The notes below the pieces were generated by a model. It had not been told where the DNA came from, did not search any database, and saw only the letters and a program-made list of their open reading frames with translations. Shown in pieces: positions 41,468 through 52,760 of a stretch of DNA of 64,000 nucleotides. Position 1 is the first letter of the stretch, and each line of letters starts with the position of its first letter. Source of the stretch: Cladosporium sp. IMV 00045 (taxonomy: Eukaryota; Ascomycota; Dothideomycetes; Cladosporiales; Cladosporiaceae). A program made the translations under genes and the position numbers. Location of the stretch: positions 16,787-80,786 of the forward strand of contig MSJI02000690.1 in the NCBI GenBank assembly GCA_001931905.2, in the 5' to 3' direction.

Positions 41468-43504
41468 ATGGACGACATTGTCTCTTCGCCGGTCTCTCCA
41501 AACACCCGGAAACGCCCCGCCGAAGACCAGCCATCCCCTTCCAAGAAACCACTCAACCTCAAAGGAACACAATTCGTCATGCCCACGCCCCCGGACACGG
41601 ATCATTCGAGCAATGCTAGTCCTGGCCATGAAGCTCCTCGAGCAGCATCGCCCGCTCCCAGCAGCTCCGCCCTGAGTAGTATCCAGGAAGTGGACAGTCT
41701 GCCTGAGACTGGGACAAACCCCGCCGGGGATCAAGCGAAATCCACGAGCACTGGACAGCCTCCAGCAAAGCGGAGAAAGCTCACGGCTACCGAGAAAGTA
41801 GAGCAGCAACGTGCAAAAGAAGCAAAGGCAGCAGAGAAAGCGGAACAGAAAGCGCGCAGAGATGAGGAGAAGCGGCTCAAGGACGAAGAGAAGCGCCTGA
41901 AAGCAGAAGAGAGGGAAGCGAAACGAAGGGAGAAAGAGCTAGAGGAGGAGCGCAAGAACCAGGACAAGCTGAAGAAAGAGCGATCGCAAATGAGACTAGG
42001 TGCATTCTTCCAGAAACCTGCGACACCCGCAAAAGCAACTTCTGCAAACGACGAGGCTGAGGATACCGCTGCCCGGGCTAGGCGCCGCTCGCTATCACTC
42101 GAGACTTACGACGATATTGCCGACCAGATCCACCGCTCAGCTTCTCCATCCAAAGGCGCAACGGGTACGCCGAAGGCTGCTCACAGTACACTAACGCCTG
42201 CCCGCCAGACCCCAGCCAAGCCCGCACTCTCTGATTACAGGAAACACTTCCTTCCCTTTGACTTGCAGTCGCACACCGTGGTCGCCAATATCCCACACGC
42301 CGACAGGTCTTCCGAAGAATGCGACAAGGCCCAAACCGCTTTCGACGCCGACATCAACGATCCGACGATCCAGGAGAAATACGATCTTGGACTGGTCTCC
42401 TCTTACGCTTGCATCGAGAATATGTTCCCGGCTCAGAAACACATTGAATACGATTCAAGTCTGCCAACGGCGCGGCAAATCGTCGAACGACTCCACGGCA
42501 ATTCCTCCCAACGCCCAATCGATCTGACCAGCGACACTTCATTAGAAGATCCACTTGATCTTCTGCAATCACTCCCACTTCGTTACCTTCATTTCCAGGA
42601 AGACGTCCGCCCTCCATACTTTGGCACCTACACAAGACAGCGTTCCATGCACTCCTCACGTCGCCTTTGCCGCAATCCTTTCGCCCGAGAGCGAGACGAC
42701 ACCAATTACAACTACGACTCTGAGGCGGAATGGGAAGAGCCCGAAGAAGGCGAGGATCTGATGAATGATGAAGATGATGAAGCCGAGAGCAATGGTGACC
42801 CGGATGAGATGGACGAGTTTCTTGATGATGAACATGACGAAATGAAGAACAAACGCAAGGTAATCACAGGCGACCTCTTGCCAGTGAGCACGGGACTTTG
42901 CTGGGAAGACGACAAACGCAAGGTTATTCCGAGCACCGAGCGTGACGAAGGAGCCACCGACCTTGCAGACATGCGTATGAATTTCCTCATTCCCGGATTC
43001 TCAGGAAAGTCGATCGATCCATTCAGCACCGCATACTGGGAGCCCACGGTCATGGCTCCGCCGGGAGTTCCTGTCAAGGATACGTTTGGGCTTTCGCAAG
43101 TCCAGCGGCAGCCCTTGAAAGAACGCCACAACAGCAACAGTGCAACTCCCGACTTGATCGGCGCGGCAGAAGGCCAGAAAGGTCCGATCAACAGCGTCGC
43201 TGCCACGCAAGGTGAGAAAAGAGGCAGGAAACCGGCGCCAAAGGTTTTGAGTAAAGAGGACATGGATGAGTTCAAAGATGCTATTGTCGGCAGTGCTTTG
43301 AAGAAGGCGGATTTGTGCAAGGGCTTGAAGTCAAGGTAAGTCCACAGTAGCAATGCGCAGCTTTACGAGGAGCTGTCATACTGACCATTTCCTAGATTCC
43401 CCAAAATCCCGAACGATGTGATCAAAGACACCCTTGGTTCTCACTTCGCACAAGTCGGCTCGAAGAGGGACGACAAGAAATGGGTGTATGTCGGCAGTTC
43501 ATGA
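41468..43504 (+). CDS. RLF2: Chromatin assembly factor 1 large subunit (p150/Rlf2-like)
   Basis: Two exons (41468-43335 and 43396-43504) give 658 aa. A disordered Ser/Pro-rich N-terminus precedes a long KER region of Lys/Glu/Arg heptads (about 110-180: RRDEEKRLKDEEKRLKAEER) ending SQMRLGAFFQKP, the PCNA-interacting PIP-like motif. The CAF-1 p150 signature follows: RYLHFQEDVRPPYFGTYT, the acidic NYDSEAEWEEPEEGEDL and a long Asp/Glu run. The last exon supplies a winged-helix-like C-terminus, RFPKIPNDVIKDTL...KKWVYVG. CAF-1 deposits H3-H4 on replicated DNA in the nucleus. The start ATG is the first one in a frame that stays open upstream, and it fits the usual N-terminus. Confidence 0.9.
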
Positions 43505-43819
43505 GCGGCCTACGCACCGCGCAGCAGCGGTTTTGCTTTGCATTTTAGCGTTTACATTCTACGATACATGACAGCAGTGCCTTCCTCAGCGCTTTTACAG
43601 GGCAACTTTCACCTCATCCAGGAGCCGTGGTAGAGGCTGCTGCTTGAAAGGGGATTCATCAAAGGCTTCCAAAGGGAGAGATGGGTGTGGAATGAAGCTG
43701 GCTTCGTTCAGTGTGGATTACATAAATTATGAAGATGGTCGTGACATGGCAGTCTACTCTGATCCCTCCATCAGAACAGGTCTTTCATCTTGATCCCTCC
43801 TTTCACCACCAGTCGACCT
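43505..43819. other. Intergenic between convergent genes
   Basis: 3' flanks of the CAF-1 gene (+) and an alpha/beta hydrolase gene (-). No feature is seen. Confidence 0.4.
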
Positions 43820-44746
43820 CTACTGTGACAGGGCGTGGGAAGCTGCACACTCCATGGCAAATCCAAAGCACCTTGCGTACCATCCCGACGACCAATGACT
43901 CAACTCCATACAGTGCGGCGCTCCAGGAACCAGTCCGCCCTCTACGCGCTTGCTGCTCGTGAAAGCTCGCATGCATTCTTCAACGTGCTCCTTAGTAGGG
44001 AGGAAGAACTTGTCCAATTCCGGCAATACGAACAAAACTGGTGCGGTGATATGGGCAGCCCAGAGTTCTCGCCAGTGAGGAGCAAATTCTCTCACCATGG
44101 CCGCCGCCTCGGCCATGGGCATTGGCTGGTTGAGTCGCTCCGATTTCGCGAGGATTGCAGCATCCACAGTGCCTGGTTGAAACATAACCTGATCCTTCAT
44201 CTCGATCGGCATGGTGATGGACTCTGTGAGATCTTGGTCGGCGACCGGGCCGGGTTTGTGTTCAGGATGCACCCGGTGACCCAGGCCTGAGCAGATCACG
44301 CCCCCGAGCGGATATTCGGGGCTCTCGTCTTGTGCATGTCTCGCTGCGGTGGAGACTCCCGCCATCACCCCCAAGCTGTGACAGAGTAGGACAATGCAGG
44401 TGCATGAATGCGGGATTCCGACTTTGGTCCAGAGAAGCGGCAGGATCTGAGTGTGTAGACGGGTAGCGGTCGCATTTGTGAAGCTGTTACCGGAGGGCAG
44501 TGGTAACAGGGAGCTTGTTTTGCCGTAATTCGGTCGGTCGATGGCAATGAATGGGACGCCAAAGGAGCGGCTTGTGTTCGCGGCGGTGTGTTTGGCGTCA
44601 CCGTTGAAGTATTCGCTGTGGTATCCCCCACCATGGAGGCCGACAACCAGAGGCTTGAGCTTGGGCGTTCCAGTGGTCGCAGGTGGTACACTAGAGAGGC
44701 CGGAGACTGTAGAACCATCGACTGTTGTCCATATGAAAGGCTCCAT
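43820..44746 (-). CDS. Alpha/beta hydrolase
   Basis: A single exon encodes 308 aa. The oxyanion-hole strand VVGLHGGGYHSEYF is near residues 35-48, the nucleophile elbow reads LLCHSLGVMAG (Ser in CHSLG rather than the usual GHSLG), the acid is probably in VLPELDKFFLP and the catalytic His in PGAPHCMELSH. These positions fit the alpha/beta hydrolase fold without lid insertion. No signal peptide is present, so it is probably cytosolic. Substrate is unknown; dienelactone-hydrolase-like and epoxide-hydrolase-like relatives are both possible. The frame is open upstream but lacks an earlier ATG, so 44746 is the start. Confidence 0.82.
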   Translation of the reverse strand: MEPFIWTTVDGSTVSGLSSVPPATTGTPKLKPLVVGLHGGGYHSEYFNGDAKHTAANTSRSFGVPFIAIDRPNYGKTSSLLPLPSGNSFTNATATRLHTQILPLLWTKVGIPHSCTCIVLLCHSLGVMAGVSTAARHAQDESPEYPLGGVICSGLGHRVHPEHKPGPVADQDLTESITMPIEMKDQVMFQPGTVDAAILAKSERLNQPMPMAEAAAMVREFAPHWRELWAAHITAPVLFVLPELDKFFLPTKEHVEECMRAFTSSKRVEGGLVPGAPHCMELSHWSSGWYARCFGFAMECAASHALSQ

Positions 44747-45116
44747 CTTGGTGTTCGATGATCGGTTCCCGGGCTGGATTGCCAAATGGCTAGCCTTGTG
44801 ATTCTCACGACTTGCTTCTGTCTACCTTGGCTGGATGCAAACGCTCAGCTTTGAATGCTTTTTGTAGTCTATTGTTTCTTCTTCGCGGATTTTTTCCTCC
44901 ATGATTGTTTCATGTGTTGAGGTGTTAACAACGGAGTTGTCTTAACTCCGCCTCAGGTTAGGTAGTGATATCGGCTAAGCGAACCGCCTCCGAGTTTGGA
45001 CCGTCTGTTGGAGGAAAGATGCATCAATGGCATGCTCCGAACGTCGACTTCTCCTTCTTCTGTCTTCTCGTTTCTCGCTTGAGCTGGTCCATTAGCATCA
45101 TCACACGCCGCGTGAT
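44747..45116. other. Divergent intergenic region
   Basis: Upstream of the hydrolase (-) and the acetyltransferase (+). A short T-rich tract occurs near 44860-44895. A GTCTTAACTCCGCC/GGAGTTGTC pair around 44930-44955 is weakly palindromic. Nothing else is visible. Confidence 0.4.
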
Positions 45117-45764
45117 ATGGCAGATTTATATGAGGCCCAGAATCGAGGCAGTGATGCTCTACCAGACATTTTGACCAAACGACTACGTCTCCACGCCCTA
45201 CGGACTGCCCACGCCGAAGCTCTTTTCTCGTACCTAAACTGCCAGGATGTCATGAGGTGGTCGGTAGGGCCTGTCAAAAGCTTGGATGGTGCCGAGCAAT
45301 GGATAAAACATAGAACTGCAGGGGCTCACAACTTCATGTTCGCGATATCTCTCCGAGGCGAAGAGGGAAAGGTTGAAGATCAAGAAGAAATAATCGGAAC
45401 GATTGGAAGCTATGAGTTCCCTTCAGTAGGGTACGGTATTTGTCCTGGTATGTAGGCCCTCTAGGTATCACAGTTGCCCCCCACTGTGTATTCATGCCTA
45501 GCTAACGGCTTGCCCTTCATAGACATGTGTGGGAAGGGATACGCGACAGAAGCTTTACAAGGGTTTTTACCGGCGATGGCCGCACATATGGCGTGCACGT
45601 CAGACTTCGGTTATATTGAGGCAGAGACGGATCCAGACAACGTTGGATCTCACCGTGTCCTGGAAAACTGCGGGTTCTATCTGTTTGAGATTCGTCGCAA
45701 CGATTTTGAGTCTCCTGTGATGGGACTCCGTGACACTTGTATATACCGACGAGGCATTAATTGA
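45117..45764 (+). CDS. GNAT-family N-acetyltransferase
   Basis: Two exons (45117-45447 and 45523-45764) give 190 aa. The fold is that of RimJ/RimL-like acetyltransferases: TKRLRLHALRTAHAEALFSYL at the start, EEIIGTIGSYEFPSVGYG as the central strands, and the acetyl-CoA loop CGKGYATEALQGFLPAM immediately after the intron. Then NVGSHRVLENCGFYLFEIRR gives the final helix and strand. Such enzymes acetylate N-terminal amines, antibiotics or small metabolites; the substrate is unknown. The intron acceptor at 45522 restores the codon for Asp before the acetyl-CoA loop. Confidence 0.85.
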
Positions 45765-45868
45765 AATTTCTGCTTAGAGTGTAGGGTATAGGATCTACCT
45801 CATATCGTTGCTCTACAGTAGTTCTGGCTTCCGCTCGCCTTCCTCAGCTCGCCGCCACACAAGGCCAT

Positions 45869-46559
45869 TTGGTCGGATGGAGCTCGCGTTGCCTCAACTG
45901 GAGGCCCAAAAAGGAGACCCAATTGGAATCGAAGAAGCTTTGGCACCTTATGAAGGAGAGGCGGATATGCCCCCTTATTCCCGTGCTCATCGCCTTTGGC
46001 TGGGACCGGAGAAACAAGGAAATCTATCTCACCAAGTGTTTCTCGGTGCGCTCTCGCGCACTCTCTGCCTTAAAGTCCGCCATCCTTCAGATTATCCCAG
46101 ACTTTTTTGGGGCAATTTCCTCGATCTCAAAATCTTTAGCCGACCGAAGGCAGCCAGGATTGCCTGGACCGCTTTCAGCGTATGCTCACAATCTTCAGCT
46201 GGCAGGTCGCCAACGAGCACCATTGTTCTCACTCTTCGGAGCCTGTCAGTCTGCACTGGGCACTTCCTGGTTTCGGTCGCGGGTTTGTGGTCAACTGTAT
46301 GTTCATGTTCATGAACGAGTCTCACTACATCTTCGTGTGCTGGCTCGTGGGCACTCTCGACTCGGATGTTGAGACCGTCAATTTGTCTGTGGGTATCGTC
46401 CGATGCTTCGAGTCTGTTGGCTCGGCATTGGCTCTTGGCAGTGGCACTGCGAGAGTTGATTCTCTGGTCAACCTTGTCATTGCTTTTGTGGCTTTTGCAG
46501 TCTGTATAGTGCCGACAATTCCTGAAAGTTGTGGGGGCTACACCGCTTGACGACAACAC
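45869..46559 (+). pseudogene. UNC93-like/MFS membrane protein relic, C-terminal part only
   Basis: Successive plus-strand frames assemble into the C-terminal part of an UNC93-like membrane protein. The first frame gives LIPVLIAFGWDRRNKEIYL then FSVRSRALSALKSAILQII. The second, from about 46110, gives FLDLKIFSRPKAARIAWTAF. The third, from about 46180, gives LTIFSWQVANEH, FGRGFVVNCMFMFMNESHY, WLVGTLDSDVETVNLSVGIV and RCFESVGSALALG, ending in a hydrophobic helix. At least two frameshifts separate them, and the N-terminal half is missing. UNC93-like proteins are multi-pass membrane proteins of unclear transport function in fungi. Family identity rests on my recollection of the pattern, not an alignment. 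Confidence 0.65.
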
Positions 46560-46738
46560 ATGATGCTAAGATGTATCTCAGATATCGCTTCAGTCATGAG
46601 GAGATCCAAGACGTGTTGTTCAATGATGTCGAGGTCGTTACCTCCTCGCATCTCGCATTCGGATAGAAACAGCTGAGTGATGTGTTATCGATGGAAATTT
46701 CCCCAATGTAGGTTATAAGTTATAAAAATCAAGCTACC

Positions 46739-46759
46739 AAAAAAAAAAAAAAAAAAAAA
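46739..46759. repeat. Homopolymer tract, about 21 A
   Basis: An uninterrupted A run on the plus strand lies 65 bp beyond the cutinase stop codon. On the cutinase transcript it would be a poly(U) stretch in the 3' region. Confidence 0.85.
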
Positions 46760-46823
46760 TGGAAACCGCACCGCTTTCGCCAATCGCTTGACCGTATATC
46801 TCCAGATTGGATCCCAGACTCTC

Positions 46824-47546
46824 TTAGCCCTGCAACTGCTTAACGGCAAAGTTGGTGCCCATTTGCTGCGTGCTGGAGCTGGAAGGATACGCCAGGTGCT
46901 GTGCATTAATTCCGAAGCCGTGCGTGGTGTCGCAGACGCCGTCGCCCTATAAATTATCATCAGTCAACAAGTCAAGATAAGAAACATGGGACAGGGAACT
47001 TACGAAGTTGCAAACATCCAAGGTCTTCGACACCCACTCGTCGGGAATGCGACCGAGGGTCGCAGACAGGCCGTTGACGTTGCGAGTCGTAGTGCCGCCG
47101 TTGGTGTCGACATTGCAGGCAAGGCCAGAACGGTGCTCCGGGTTGCCGATCAAGAACACTCCCTTGACGGCGTCGAAAGATGCACCAGTCAACTTGGGCA
47201 GAGCATTGGTGGTAGCGGCAGCACCCTGAGAGTAGCCTTCGAGGATGAAGCACTCGTTAGGGTTGGAGGACAGGGTTGACTGGACCTTGCGGACGATGTC
47301 GTTGGTCCCTTGGGTTGAGACTTGGGAGAAGTCGGCAGGGTACACCGTGTTGTAGACTTTTCCACCGGGCAGCTGCTGCTGGATGTTGCTGTTCATTGTC
47401 CGGAAACCGGCGGATGGTCCTTGAACCTCGCCAGTGCCGCGGGTATCAATGATGGTGTAGCTGGAGCAGGCATTCTGTCTGGGGAGGACACCTGCTTGCG
47501 CGGATGTTGCCACTGTGAGGGCGAAGATGAAAAGTTGGAGTTGCAT
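46824..47546 (-). CDS. Cutinase (CE5), secreted
   Basis: Two exons (47004-47546 and 46824-46946) with a 57-bp intron give 221 aa. A signal peptide MQLQLFIFALTVATSAQA leads to a mature serine esterase. The nucleophile Ser106 sits in LEGYSQGAAATT, and the Asp and His of the triad are expected in GDGVCD (about 183) and NAQHLAYP (about 198), both supplied by exon 2. Cysteines at CSSYT, ECFIL, LACNV, DVCNFV and GVCD fit cutinase disulfides. Cutinases hydrolyse plant cutin and are released during plant colonisation; some relatives are acetylxylan esterases. A TATA-like box is present about 130 bp upstream. Confidence 0.92.
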
Positions 47547-47673
47547 GATTGAAAATTGGTATGGGAAGAATGGCGGAAGATGGGTGTACGGTAGGAAAGA
47601 TGGGTGTGCGGCGGGATACAACCGAGGAGAGGAACTGGTGTGATCAAGCTCGTTCAGTGCATTGCGAAAGGTG

Positions 47674-47683
47674 ATTTATATGC
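47674..47683 (-). promoter_or_regulatory. TATA-like box of the cutinase gene
   Basis: On the minus strand CATATAAATC lies about 130 bp upstream of the cutinase ATG, consistent with an inducible, TATA-containing promoter. Confidence 0.45.
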
Positions 47684-48978
47684 TGGTGTATTCTTGAAGG
47701 ACATCCTTTCAACCGCCGCCTGACGTTAGATACTTCACTCGCTTCATACAACCGCCTTGGTTTCAAAATCTTGGTAGTCGTAGTGTGAATGGTATCATTG
47801 CGCTAGGGAAGTCGGACTATCGAAACTGCGCGGAACAATGGCTTTTTGAAGACAAAGCGCTGGAGATCGCGCGGGAGAACATGTGACTAAGCTCCTCCTC
47901 CGGCGATCCTCCAGAGCTTATTATTTGTCCTCTCGTGAATATCTATGCTTCGAAGATGAGCAGCGTGGAACGCATGAGGGTCTGCTTGTGCTTTGCGCAT
48001 GCTGGATTCCGAACTGGACTTCGTTGCAGATTGTTCCGCCAGAACGGTTTCGCTTTGTTGATCGCCTATTCACGACTCATCAATATTTTTACGCGGACAT
48101 CTCACCTTGAAGCCAGGGTGGAAAGCTCGCTTGTGATTGACACTTCTCCAGGTTTCATCTCGAGAGCCGACTATACCCAAGCTGACATGAAGCGGTAGAA
48201 GCGAAGGTTAATAATAACATGAAATGCCGCTCCTGGATTGCCAGCGGGAAAGGATCGGCCGCAAACAAGCCTCTGTCACCAAACCTTAAATCGAGGACCT
48301 TGCGCAAATCACATCACCTCCGCATCTCGGACATGTTTGTGCCTCGGTACCGCCCTCTAGTCAGGTATCCAAGTCTAGTCGGTACTTTTGCCTGTTTCAC
48401 TGTCACAGCTAGGGCATCTACCATTGGACGCCCGAAGGTACCGAAGTAATTGTCCAATGCTATAAGGCGTCCTCCGAGCTTTCATACGTATGTTTCATCG
48501 AAAGGGCTCCGCGCGCGGCCGCTTGTCGGATGCCGATGTTTCCCCTTATTCCTTCAAAGGTCAACCCAGCTTGGTTGGAGAAGCTTCTTGCTTGTCCAAA
48601 TACGAACATGGCCATGTAGCGAAGAAACTACCTAGGTCAACTGTGCCGATCCTCCGCGCGGCCATCACGGCCTCGACCCGGATGGAATTCTCAAGACTGG
48701 GCTTCGGCTGGCTTCGACACAACTCAATTACAACGTCGAATGGAGCAGAATTGCGTCAGATCGACCGTTCTCAGATGGTTTGGACAGGCGAAGGAGTCAA
48801 GGTGGCAGTCATCGCTTGGAAAATCGACAGCCAGCTTATTGGCTAAAATAAGCGACAAGTCATCGCGTCCCCTTCAATGATGGACGCGGCACACCGTAAC
48901 CCACTTAGTGGGGAGCGTCATCGACAGGCAGAATTGCCCTTTAACTTACAGCGAGCAAGTACAAAGGTGTTCTATGGT

Positions 48979-49993
48979 TTAAACAGATGACGAATAAAAG
49001 CTGAGCAGAAGTTCAAGGATTTCCGCTGCAAAGAGCAGTCGATCCATTGAACACGCAGGTTCTGCAATCATGCAATGACGAACCATTCCTTCGAAACCCT
49101 GTAGCACTTCGCGGTTCATGGAGACGACACCGCCATTTAAGCATTGCATGTAAACGCCATGCTCATTCTTGAAGCGTTCGACGCGGCACGAGGACAAAGT
49201 CCTTCAGCACATCGTGATAAAAGATCTTAGAAGAGCACATCATTAGCCGCCATTCCGATAATGGCGGGCATGAAAATCTTCGACTCCTCAAGATCTCCGA
49301 ACGTTGCAAACTAGATTCGCAGTCTTCGTATGCCTTCAAAGCAAACGATTCCCAAAACGAGTACTTCAACTCAAGCTTATCATGGAACCAAGTGGACCTT
49401 GTTAATTGATCAGCTTTCGAATGCCGGTCGTACTGAACAGCACCTCCTTTTTCCTCAAGCGCCAGTGCGTTCCGGAAAGACTGTGGAATGAGCTCGAAGG
49501 AGGTTGTCGACACCGTCAATGCACCGATTGGAGGCAAGTTTTGGCTCATGAGCTACCGTTCGTGCTTCGAGGTATCATTCTAGACTCATCCCATCCATGC
49601 CAGCTCGTTTGGTGTACATGAAGGACAGCGCTTCTCTTTTTTTGGCGTAAATTCGAAGATGCGAGAGACGACTCGTCACCATCTGGCGATGGATCCTATT
49701 CCCTTGTTGGCGAGCGCACAATAACCTGAGCCTTCGTACAGGATGACAGTGCTTCCCCGTTCTAGAGCCTGGACGCCGAACACATGACACGTCTCCTTTC
49801 AAGTCTCTTTTCTAGCCCCCGACCACTCATCACAGTCGACTCGGTGCTTCCGTCGATGCTTTGCCGGCTCTGAAGAGAACCACAGCGATCCCGAAGTCCA
49901 TGGCTTCGACAGGACGATGCATCTCGGGAGTGTGGGAAAGGAGCCCTGAGCCTTTCGAAGTTCTGTGGTGCCGCAAGGCCCGTAGCACTTCAC
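48979..49993 (-). pseudogene. Possible decayed gene of unknown family
   Basis: Frames interrupted by stops give peptides with protein-like composition: NGEVLRALRHH and FGVQALERGSTVILYEGSG upstream, then FELIPQSFRNALALEEKGG and LELKYSFWESFALKAYED, and finally NREVLQGFEGMVRH and SMDRLLFAAEILELLLSFY. The words NGEVLRALRHH and NREVLQGFEGMVRH look related, hinting at an internal repeat or two copies. I do not recognise the family, and chance frames remain possible. Confidence 0.2.
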
Positions 49994-50622
49994 CGTTCTT
50001 GAATAACGTGTTCTTGTAGGAAAAGATCAGTCAAAACAGGTTCTATGACTAGCGCGGAAGAAGACAGTTGATGCGGTCGCTTGCTGAGCACGAAGTCAAG
50101 CATTCGGTTCCAGAGGTGAGGACAATGAAGGCTGAGATGATGCTCACTAAAACGTTATCTCGGCGACTCTCGCAAGCTTCCTTTGGTGGTGCAGGGACTC
50201 GGCTTTCATGAGACTTCGCCAACGATCTCGAACGAGCTGATCTGCTTTGAAAGTCTAATACCCGGGAGTTGATCCATTGCATACTGTCAACAGCTTCAGA
50301 GCAACGAATATTGTGTGCCGGAGTTCCCAACAGAGAGATTCGACGCACCTTTCGACGACCTGCCTCCCGCCAAGACCGAGACGCTGGCCATTTGTAAGCA
50401 GCATGTTGACGACAAATCTCGGCCTACAACTTGTCCGAGGATATCTAATTGATCTCCAAGAGACTGTTTACTCTAGGGAAAAGCGCATACGGAGTTGTCG
50501 TGAGCACAACATGCGAGAAGATGACTGATTTTGACTGAACTTACTAATGTCGTGTTTCTGACAAACCACAATAGATATACATGCAGAGCCACTGACTGAC
50601 TTACTCTCGACATGGCGTATAG

Positions 50623-50631
50623 TTATATAAA
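50623..50631 (+). promoter_or_regulatory. TATA box of the SDR gene
   Basis: TATATAAAG lies about 140 bp upstream of the ATG at 50769. Confidence 0.5.
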
Positions 50632-50768
50632 GCCTTTAGACGTCCATGTAGCTTTGCCAAATAACTCACAGCCATCAACAATATCGATCTACGAGCCATC
50701 TGAATTGAACCATTTTCTCAACCGCAGAACTGTTTCCTCGCTCGGTCAAGAAACCATCGACCGCAATC

Positions 50769-51875
50769 ATGAGTGTTGACCGCGAAGAGCCAACCTTGGC
50801 CTACACCTTGCCGTTCCAATTGACACAAAAGATTCATCGCCAGGTGCAAGAAGAACTGAGTCCGGAAAGAGAAGAGAATCGAGCCACAGCTCAAGGCAAG
50901 GTTGTCGTCATCACAGGAGGTGGCACCGGCATCGGCGCCGTGAGTTTGAAGACGATGCATTTGAATCTATCCAGTGGCTAAACAAAGACAGGGAATCGCA
51001 CGTGTCTGGACCCGAGCAGGAGCAACGGGAATCGTCCTTTCTGGCCGTCGCAAAGAGAAGCTTGAGGAAACTCTTGAGACTCTCAGGCCACTCAATACCG
51101 GCTCCACCAAATTCTTGGCTGTGACAGCAGATGTTTCAAAGGAGGCTGATACCAACAGCCTGTTCGCGGAAGTCATTAGATCTTTTGGGCGTCCCGTAGA
51201 TGTTGTCTTTGCCAATGCGGGTGCAGGTCCCACAGAGCTTCCACTCGCCGAAGACAAGGTGGCAACTTGGTGGAGTACTTTCGTGAGTCTTTCGAGCATG
51301 CAAATGTAAGTTACGCAATGCTGACTGTCAACGATTTACAGGAAACCAACGTCCTTGGCGTCCACAATACCGTCGTCTCTTGGATCAAGAGCCAGCCCGA
51401 CCCGAAACAGCCGGTTGGCACTATCATTAACGTCAACTCTGGCCTCGCTGGGTTGACCATGCCCAGACACTCTGCATACTCGGTCTCAAAACTCGCCTCC
51501 CACAAGTACATGGAGTACGTTGCTGCTGGTGAGTTCGATCGATGCCTCAGATTCAGTAAAAATTGGGCGTGGACTATCGATCTAACATCGCTTTTAGACT
51601 ACCCGACCCTTCGGCCTTTCACTCTTCTACCAGGTATTGTGCCAACTGATATGAATTCACCGGACTTTCGCTATTTCGCTCAAGATGATGCAGAGCAGAC
51701 TGGCGCTTTGGGGCTTTACTTGGCGTCTCCGCGTGCAGACTATCTGGTGAACTCACTCACTAGTATCAATTGGGATTTGGAAGAAATGGAAGCCAACAAA
51801 GATAAGATCAGTGTTGGGTTACTAAGGAACAAGTGGGTCTCTGTGCTTCCTATTAGCGGAGGGAACGGTCTGTGA
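50769..51875 (+). CDS. Classical short-chain dehydrogenase/reductase
   Basis: Four exons (50769-50939, 50992-51282, 51342-51528, 51598-51875) give 308 aa. The cofactor turn is VVVITGGGTGIGA followed by GIVLSGRRKEKLEE, which has a basic RR after the second strand, suggesting NADP(H). NAGAG follows near residue 138. The catalytic Ser lies in INVNSGLAGL and the Tyr-Lys pair in SAYSVSKLASHKYME. After PGIVPTDMNSPDF the C-terminus closes the substrate pocket. All three introns (about 52-69 bp) have GTGAG donors. The substrate is unknown. Unlike the 18.9-kb SDR, every catalytic residue is present. Confidence 0.9.
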
Positions 51876-52000
51876 GCACTCTAGCGTCGAGGGACGTCAA
51901 CGTCAATACTACTGTCTTTATCAATAATGAAATCAATGTGGCTTGTTAGGCTCAATGGAGCAACATGCATCTGTGACTTCCGTGTCCCAGTTGCACGTCA

Positions 52001-52760
52001 CTAGGCCCAACCCATCCTGCCATTGTCACCCCCTTGACCTTGACCCAAGCTGCCAGTAGGCGGAGCAAAACTGCGGTCCGCAGCGCTTCCACTTGAGCTA
52101 CCGCCACTAGCATTTCCATCGTTGCAACCCAGATCAAGAGCTAATCACCTTGTCAGCAGTGCATTATGAGGCCCGCGAAAGGATCGACGAACCGATCGCA
52201 TAAAACGTGTAAGTGTCGGCGTTTTCCAGAGCCTGGCTATTCGAAAGCGATTTGACGTTCCCGAGACCGTAAGCGATCTCTTTCGTGCCGAACGCAGCGT
52301 GTGTTGTCTCGTGCAACGTGTTAGATCCCTGGGACTGCTCACCACAGCCGGTGCTCGAAGGAGCGAGATCGAAGTAGCTCGGGCAGTAGTAGGTTGAGGC
52401 AGTTCGATCGGCGCCTTGGTAGCTCCATTCGGTATACGCCAGAAGTCCACCTTGGCAATAGTTGCGCCGATTGGTGCAATACGAAGTGATGATGCTGTCT
52501 CCCGACCTTGACGAGCACTCATCAGCTACTTTGCGGTAGTTCTCTGCGACCTGGCTACGAGTGCTCTGAGTAGCATCCTTGAAGAACTCCTGGAAAGTCT
52601 CCTCTGACCCGGACTCGGCGGCTTCAGCTGCTGCGTTTGCCAGCTTTACGCATGCTTGGTTGCCATATTCGATAGCACTGCTTTGAGTAGAAGAACAATC
52701 GGACGCAATAGTTGCCGCGGTGGCAGCTGTGATGATGTAGCTGTAGAGGAGGATTTTCAT
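52001..52760 (-). CDS. Secreted M35 (deuterolysin-type) metalloprotease, short form
   Basis: Two exons (52193-52760 and 52001-52140) with a 52-bp intron give 235 aa. A signal peptide of about 16 residues (MKILLYSYIITAATAA) is followed by a Cys-containing domain with the zinc motif HETTHAAF (His150, Glu151, His154). The aspzincin second motif, usually GTxDxxYG, reads GTKEIAYG, with Glu where the third zinc ligand Asp is expected. NADTYTFYAIALDLGC then bridges the intron, and a Gly/Ser/Gln-rich tail ends the protein. The length suits a mature enzyme without the roughly 150-residue propeptide of classical deuterolysins. It probably acts outside the cell. Confidence 0.88.

Larger units (their letters stand above)
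47547..50768. other. 3.2 kb gene-poor stretch
   Basis: No intact gene. It holds the cutinase promoter, the SDR promoter with a TATA box, and on the minus strand between about 48979 and 49993 several short frames that may be one decayed gene. Base composition is ordinary, with CpA and TpG abundant, so RIP does not explain the loss of coding frames. Confidence 0.45.

Noticed and set aside
44930..44955. Weak inverted repeat as a terminator or operator
   Set aside because: Too short and imperfect, and the intergenic context gives no independent support.
46739..46759. Poly(A) tract as the tail of a retrotransposed copy
   Set aside because: No intronless gene copy or target duplication flanks it. 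A simple homopolymer is sufficient.
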